Source: Babylonia areolata
Taxonomy: Eukaryota > Mollusca > Gastropoda > Neogastropoda > Buccinidae
Direction of reading: 5' to 3'
Length of the DNA: 64,000 nt
Assembly (NCBI RefSeq): GCF_041734735.1
Contig: NC_134878.1
Coordinates: 16,861,401-16,925,400 of the forward strand
The notes beneath the pieces were generated by a model that was not told where the DNA came from, did not search any database, and worked only from the letters and a program-made list of their open reading frames with translations. Within the stretch, counting starts at the first letter, position 1. The number at the start of each line of letters is the position of its first letter. Of this stretch, positions 58,621-64,000 are shown one piece after another. The translations under genes and the position numbers were made by a program.

Positions 58621-61600
58621 GGTCAAGTGATATGAGTGGTGCCGCTACTAACGCACAGTCTTTGGTTCTGTGTGTGTACTCCCCCCTCCCTTCCCTTTAT
58701 AAAATTATGTTAATTCTACAACAATTTGACCAAATAGATGACGCCAAAAAGGGGAGTTCTTGAACTCCATTTGACTTTATTAGGGTGTCATGTACGTATG
58801 AACAAGCAGGCTGTCTTTGCTCGTTGCAGTGGTTCTCATGGAATTTTGTGATCCGTAGCAAGAAGAGAGTCAGAGAACCAGGCTTTGACACGACCAACAG
58901 ACCTGGAGGAATCTGGTGAACAGTTCAGTGTGGCATCCTAACAACTCTTCTCAGACTAGGGATAAGAACAGCATGAAGAATGGTGAATGTTCAGTTCAAG
59001 AGGAAAATTTTGTTGACGGCCAAAATTATTACACTGATGGTAGTTTGCAACCATTTTACAAACCATTTTACATTGTAATGTGTATGAAAGACTCCCCAAT
59101 TACAAAATGTTTCATTTCAAAACAATGAATCTAGCACAAGCTAATCAAGCAGAGGCACAATGCAGTTGAGATCATTGGTTTATTGTAAAATCTGGCTGCT
59201 GAAAGAAATAATGAAAATGATATTGGGTTGTTTTTGTTATGGATTTTCATGTTGCAAATTCTAAACAAGCAAAATACAAAATGTTGGGTGGGGGATAAAG
59301 AGGTCAATGTTTCCAAAACAGTTCAGTGAAAAAACATTCAGGAGTAATCTGAAATAATCCATACTCACTCCTCCCTACAAAACCAAAGTCTGCAGTAAGT
59401 TCAAAATTACAAGCACATACAAATAGTGTACAAAAAATATTTTTCAGGAAAAAAAAAATCAATGCACATGGTTATGTACTGATGACAGCATAAATGAAAT
59501 CATGGGGAGATGAAATATGTTCTGAAAGCTAATGTAGCAGATATTACCCCCCCATACAAAATATAAATAAAATGATTCAGTTCTCTTGTCTTTTTCTCTC
59601 CCTCCAACTTTAATGATAGACCATTTTTCTCTCCCCTCCTCATGATTAATGTGTCTGGGAGGATTTCTGAGCTGGGGATGAAGGTCTGAACCAGTACCTT
59701 GATACACATGATCGGTCAGTTTAATTTCACTCTGGGCAAAACTCAACTGGTGAAACCCTCAGTTTTAGGCCAGTAGGTCTGTAAATTATACAACTTTGGA
59801 TGAAGGTTTCAACAACTGAGTTGAAGCTCAAGTGCCCAATTTTGATTAATGTGGGGTAAAATTATACAGCAATCTATTTTACCGAAGAGTCATGTTTCAG
59901 TGTTCAAGCAAATTAACCTTATTACACAAAGAACAAATTATCTCAAAAAGTAACACCATTATTTGAAATTTTATGACAGCAAGTTTGGAGCTACACTGAA
60001 AACAGCAGCCTCTATGGTCATTTTCATCGTTTTTATTTCAGTTAAAAACACTATTGGAGTCATCAGATCTGATATAAGTGTGTGAAACAACACATACTGG
60101 CAATTTCTTATTTTTCATGCGTACTTTGCTTCAATAAGCAATGAAAACCAACTCACTCACACAGCAGTGTATGCTAAGGATACCCACAAAACTGGGGATA
60201 TTATGAAAACATTATTCAAAAAGATGTCTCCTTTTGCTTTTATGCACTTACATTGGGGGTGAAGGAATGACCGTGAAAAGAACATAAACTTAAATAGCTT
60301 ATAGCAGTTTACTTATGGAAGACATGAAACATGTAGCAGCTTATTTTTTTCTTCTGATGGCAACAGCTGACAAGAAATACCTAAACACTAAAGGCAATGT
60401 GGGGGGAAATTAGCACAAAATAAATGCTTTAACATATATTTGCAGATACATACATTGTTCCATACAAAGTATACTATCACTCTGCAATAGATGAAATGAA
60501 CATCGGCTGAATCTGGTGAGGAAACTGAGGGGAGTGGACCAAGAGACAAGCATACAGCACAGTGAGTGCTCCAGTACCTGCATGTTCCCCTCTCCCTTTC
60601 TAATTTCTGAAAATAAACCCACTGCTACAACACAGAGAAAAAAACATGTTTTCATATAAATTTAAAATGACCACTGTCAGTCATCAGACACTTCATGAGA
60701 CAAAGTAAACTAAACGTGTTAGGGAGGAGGAGTATTATTAAAATAAAATAAAAAGACTGAAAAGAATTTGTACAATACGGTCTGTAGCAGACTGTTATTT
60801 CATTTTCTGAGAATGCCTGTCAGTGTACTGTCAAAAAGTCCTTATCTCCAACAATTCCTGGGAGAGGTCAAAGAAAACCTTTTATCAAAATTAACCAAAA
60901 CATTATTCTACACTGTTTGATGGAGTAATTCTGCTTGTCAATTTCTCAATTCTCGAGCATGAGAGGACCTGTGTGTTTCAAGTGCCAGTTTAAGACCTTG
61001 AGGTTTGGCCAGTTCTCCAAAGTCAGATGAAAACCGAATGCAACTCTTTTGCAAGACTAAACTGAAAACAGAACTGTAACTTGCATTTAAAATAACAGTT
61101 ATGCATCTGGTCATTTTCTCTCTCCTTTGTATGCACACAGCATGCATTCTATTCTGTTAAAAAAAATTCTCATGTGCCTAACTTCACATAAAGTTTTGAA
61201 TGTTAAGTATTTATTACTTTGATAAATTGTGCTTTCACTACATTTAGAAGCTGAAATTAAATAAGATGGAAATGTTTTGTTCAGGAGCCTGAAATTTCTA
61301 GTACAAATTCCTAAAGTTAAAAACAACACCCCACACACCACTAAACTGAAAGTTATCATTATACATAAAGTGGTACATCATATAAAAAAAAAAAGTGCAA
61401 ATACCTTCAATATACACATTCCATGTGCTGGAAATGAGCATTCTGAGATAAAATAAGTGAAACAAATGTACTAAAAAAATAAAATATAAAAATAATAACC
61501 AAACAAAATGCACCAATAATCAAATCATGCATTATGATCCTGGCTATAATATATATATATATATATATTAGTGTGTGTGTGTGTAAACTGTTTATGTCCT

Positions 61601-63090
61601 GCATCGTACTTGGCATATTTTATTAAGACTTCTTAAGCATATGTTTCAGCAAGTTCACCTCTTATCCTGAAATGTAAGCAATTCTTGGTATGAAGTAAGG
61701 AAACACAGATTTAGATATGTGGAGTTGTGACATCACAAGTAGAGGCAGTATCTGTTCCATTACTTCAGTTTATACATAATTTTATCAATATAAAAGTGTA
61801 CAGTAAAATGAACTTCAAGCAGAGTTCAACAAACACTGGTGTGTTGGGATCAAAACAAGCTGCATGCCAATCCCTTCTTGCATGCCATCACCTGTTTCCA
61901 GTCTCATCTTTCCTTAAAACCTTTTTCTTCCTTCCATACAGAAAAATTATATGCAATTCTCTTTCTCCAAATCTGGACAGTGGAAACACCACAGCAGTTA
62001 CCCGTAAAGCTAAAGGAATACAAAGCATGACAAAAGGGCAGAGAGGTGTGCTTCTTTTTGGACAAGGTATGACAATCTTCATTTAGCACAATCCATGGTG
62101 TGTGTGCACAAAAAAATCAGTCATACTTGATTCATAATCCATTTCAGCACGACCAGCTCACACATACATTAACACCACCTACATTCAATGACAAAGACAC
62201 AAACCCTGCCAAATGACAGAACACATGCACACACACATATATCAAAATTGGGAGGTGCAAGGGATTGAAGTAGAAATTATGAAGTCTGACAAAACATGCA
62301 ACTACTCTTCATAAAAACCATTCTTGTCATCACTGATCAATGATGTGAAACCCCTGTCAGGTCAGTGCTGAACCCCACTGTCCTGCCTCACCAGAATAAG
62401 CCTTGCTGAACAGGGAGAGGTTGACTACAAGGAGCTTCAGTCTATAGGACTTTCTCATTCCTCGTTTCATCAGAATGTGCCAATCACTCAACAACTCTTT
62501 ATTCCCATCCAACAGTTTCTAAATAGAATGACACAGGAAAAAGAATGAAATAGGAAAATAAAAAATGCCATCATAAATGGGCTATGGGTCTGTTCTGATC
62601 TTGCACACTCACTTTTCAAAGATTCAAACCACCTACCTTTCTGTCTGAACTGAAGGAATAACACAAGTCAAGGCAATGGGATCTCAAAGAGCCAAAGACT
62701 ACCATTGCTATGCATGGATCAAAGATGATCCAGGACATCTGAGGAAAATCAGTCTGCTCTTTACGAGAAGCCAGTGTAACACAGTCACTGCCACTCTTCC
62801 TGTCTAAGACTTGCATACCTCTTTTGTACAGGGTCTACAAGGTTTTACTAATATCAACTTTTTCCAGTTTGCCACAGACAGATGACAACTTAGTGATTAC
62901 ACAGATTAACTCTGCTTACACACAAAAAGGAAATAAAGGCAAGGAAATAAAGGCAAGGAAACTAAGAAAAAAAACTCCAAACAAACTGGCACTGTGCCTG
63001 CTACCAGCTGTCAACTCCATCTTCTGTTGTATGTATGTATGTATGTATGAGAATAATAGTGCTAGTTATAGTGTTATTTCTTTAACTTTT
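58621..63090. other. AT-rich intergenic DNA, nothing recognised
   Basis: Contains a TA/TG microsatellite (61,549-61,582), a GTAT repeat (63,030-63,048) and A runs. No exon of a recognisable gene on either strand. Confidence 0.5.
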
Positions 63091-63094
63091 TACA

Positions 63095-64000
63095 AAATTT
63101 AACCGGCTCACTGCCAGGGAAACTGTAAGGCCTCTGCCAGGGAATTTTCAGTAAAAGTGGGTATAATAAACCAACAAAACATTGTACAGACTACCATTTT
63201 TATTGAAGTACAGAACCCAATGTTTCATAATTTTTGGCTGGATGAATAGGAAATTAAATCTTCGCTATGTAATTTCATGTTTTTTGATACATAAAACATT
63301 GTTGTATCATTGTGAATTTTTCAACAGAAAAAGTAAAAATAATCATTAAAAAATTTTTTTTTAAAAAGCATCCAAAGAAAACCCACCAAATGAAGTCCTC
63401 GTATCCAAGGTGTTATGACTGAACTAAAGTAACAAAACTTCATACAATTTGAAAAATTCCAAACTGTGCTATGATCAAATACCCTAATCCCCCCTGCCCT
63501 CCTCTATTTCCTCGATGGTATGCCTTTACTGTTCTTGTTGCTATAGCTTTTGCCTTTTCCCATGCCCACTTACTTGACCACGGCCCCTGCATTGCACACA
63601 AAGTCTTTCAACATTTTACCCTGTGCTGTGTCACTTCTACCTGTTGAAACTCTTAGCAATCAGTGTCAGATGAATATTCTGGATTATCGTATCTGCATTT
63701 TGCTTGCCTGAAGTTGGCCAATGCTGCCGGAGTGTCATCAGCTACAGCAGTATTCTGTGCTCATGTTTATTCATGATTGAAACAGTCTTCTGGGCTGGAC
63801 AACAACTATGACAGTTTCTATTTCTGGCTGAAGGAAAATTCAGATAAGTCTGATGACTGGGTAACCCATCACGTAGGCAGTCAACATGTTAACACAATTA
63901 TGCCCATGGATGTCAAACCTACATCTGTGCAGATCTGCGTTTGTTGCCTGAAGATGTAGTTTTTTCATTCGTCTGGTCTACTTTCAGTTTGGGTAGTGAT
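63095..64000. other. Possible end of another piggyBac-type element, and unassigned DNA
   Basis: ATTTAACCGGCTCACTGCCA at 63,097 looks like a TTAA-adjacent piggyBac-type terminus, and open but unrecognised frames follow, one at 63,777-63,959 (YDSFYFWLKENSDKSDDW). The other end, if any, is outside the window. Confidence 0.25.

Overview
The window is animal nuclear DNA: widely spaced exons with GT-AG introns, many CA/TG and GA microsatellites, and several tRNA-derived SINE families, LINE remnants and non-autonomous DNA transposons. The SINE families and the microsatellite style suggest a marine gastropod mollusc (caenogastropod-like). That is an inference from general familiarity; no database was searched.

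Two protein-coding genes can be rebuilt exon by exon, with reading phase agreeing at every junction apart from one base noted below. On the minus strand, 34,658 down to 8,893, lies a TMEM8/PGAP6-family gene: 12 coding exons, about 735 residues, with a signal peptide, a beta-rich ectodomain, an EGF-like module and a seven-helix CREST-type membrane domain. On the plus strand, 35,731 to 46,573, lies a mitochondrial fission regulator (MTFR1/MTFR2 family): 8 coding exons, 416 residues, plus a probable non-coding first exon ending at 34,870. They are head to head with under 200 bp between the TMEM8 start codon and the first MTFR1 upstream ATG, so a shared promoter is likely. Nothing suggests that they act in one pathway.

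Layout: 1-8.9 kb holds SINEs, a LINE 3' portion, a perfect 92-bp inverted repeat, a piggyBac-like MITE and the probable TMEM8 3' UTR. 8.9-34.7 kb is TMEM8, whose introns hold a pogo-like element, a 1.6-kb repeat copy, three minisatellites (45, 67 and about 59 bp), nested SINE/MITE insertions and an RTE-like LINE end. 34.7-46.6 kb is MTFR1, with a second 1.6-kb repeat copy in one intron. 46.6-64 kb has no recognisable host exon; it holds an 86-bp tandem array, a LINE with an RNase H domain, a SINE interrupted by a hAT-like element, and other repeats.

The most informative observations are: TTAA-flanked MITEs inside SINEs with a matching empty site in the window; a minisatellite that seems to have grown from a 3' splice site of TMEM8; a TMEM8 splice donor that is the first unit of a TG microsatellite; one extra base in TMEM8 exon 11; and a 1.6-kb repeat carrying a small ORF and a tRNA-like segment. 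I found no new multi-gene system.
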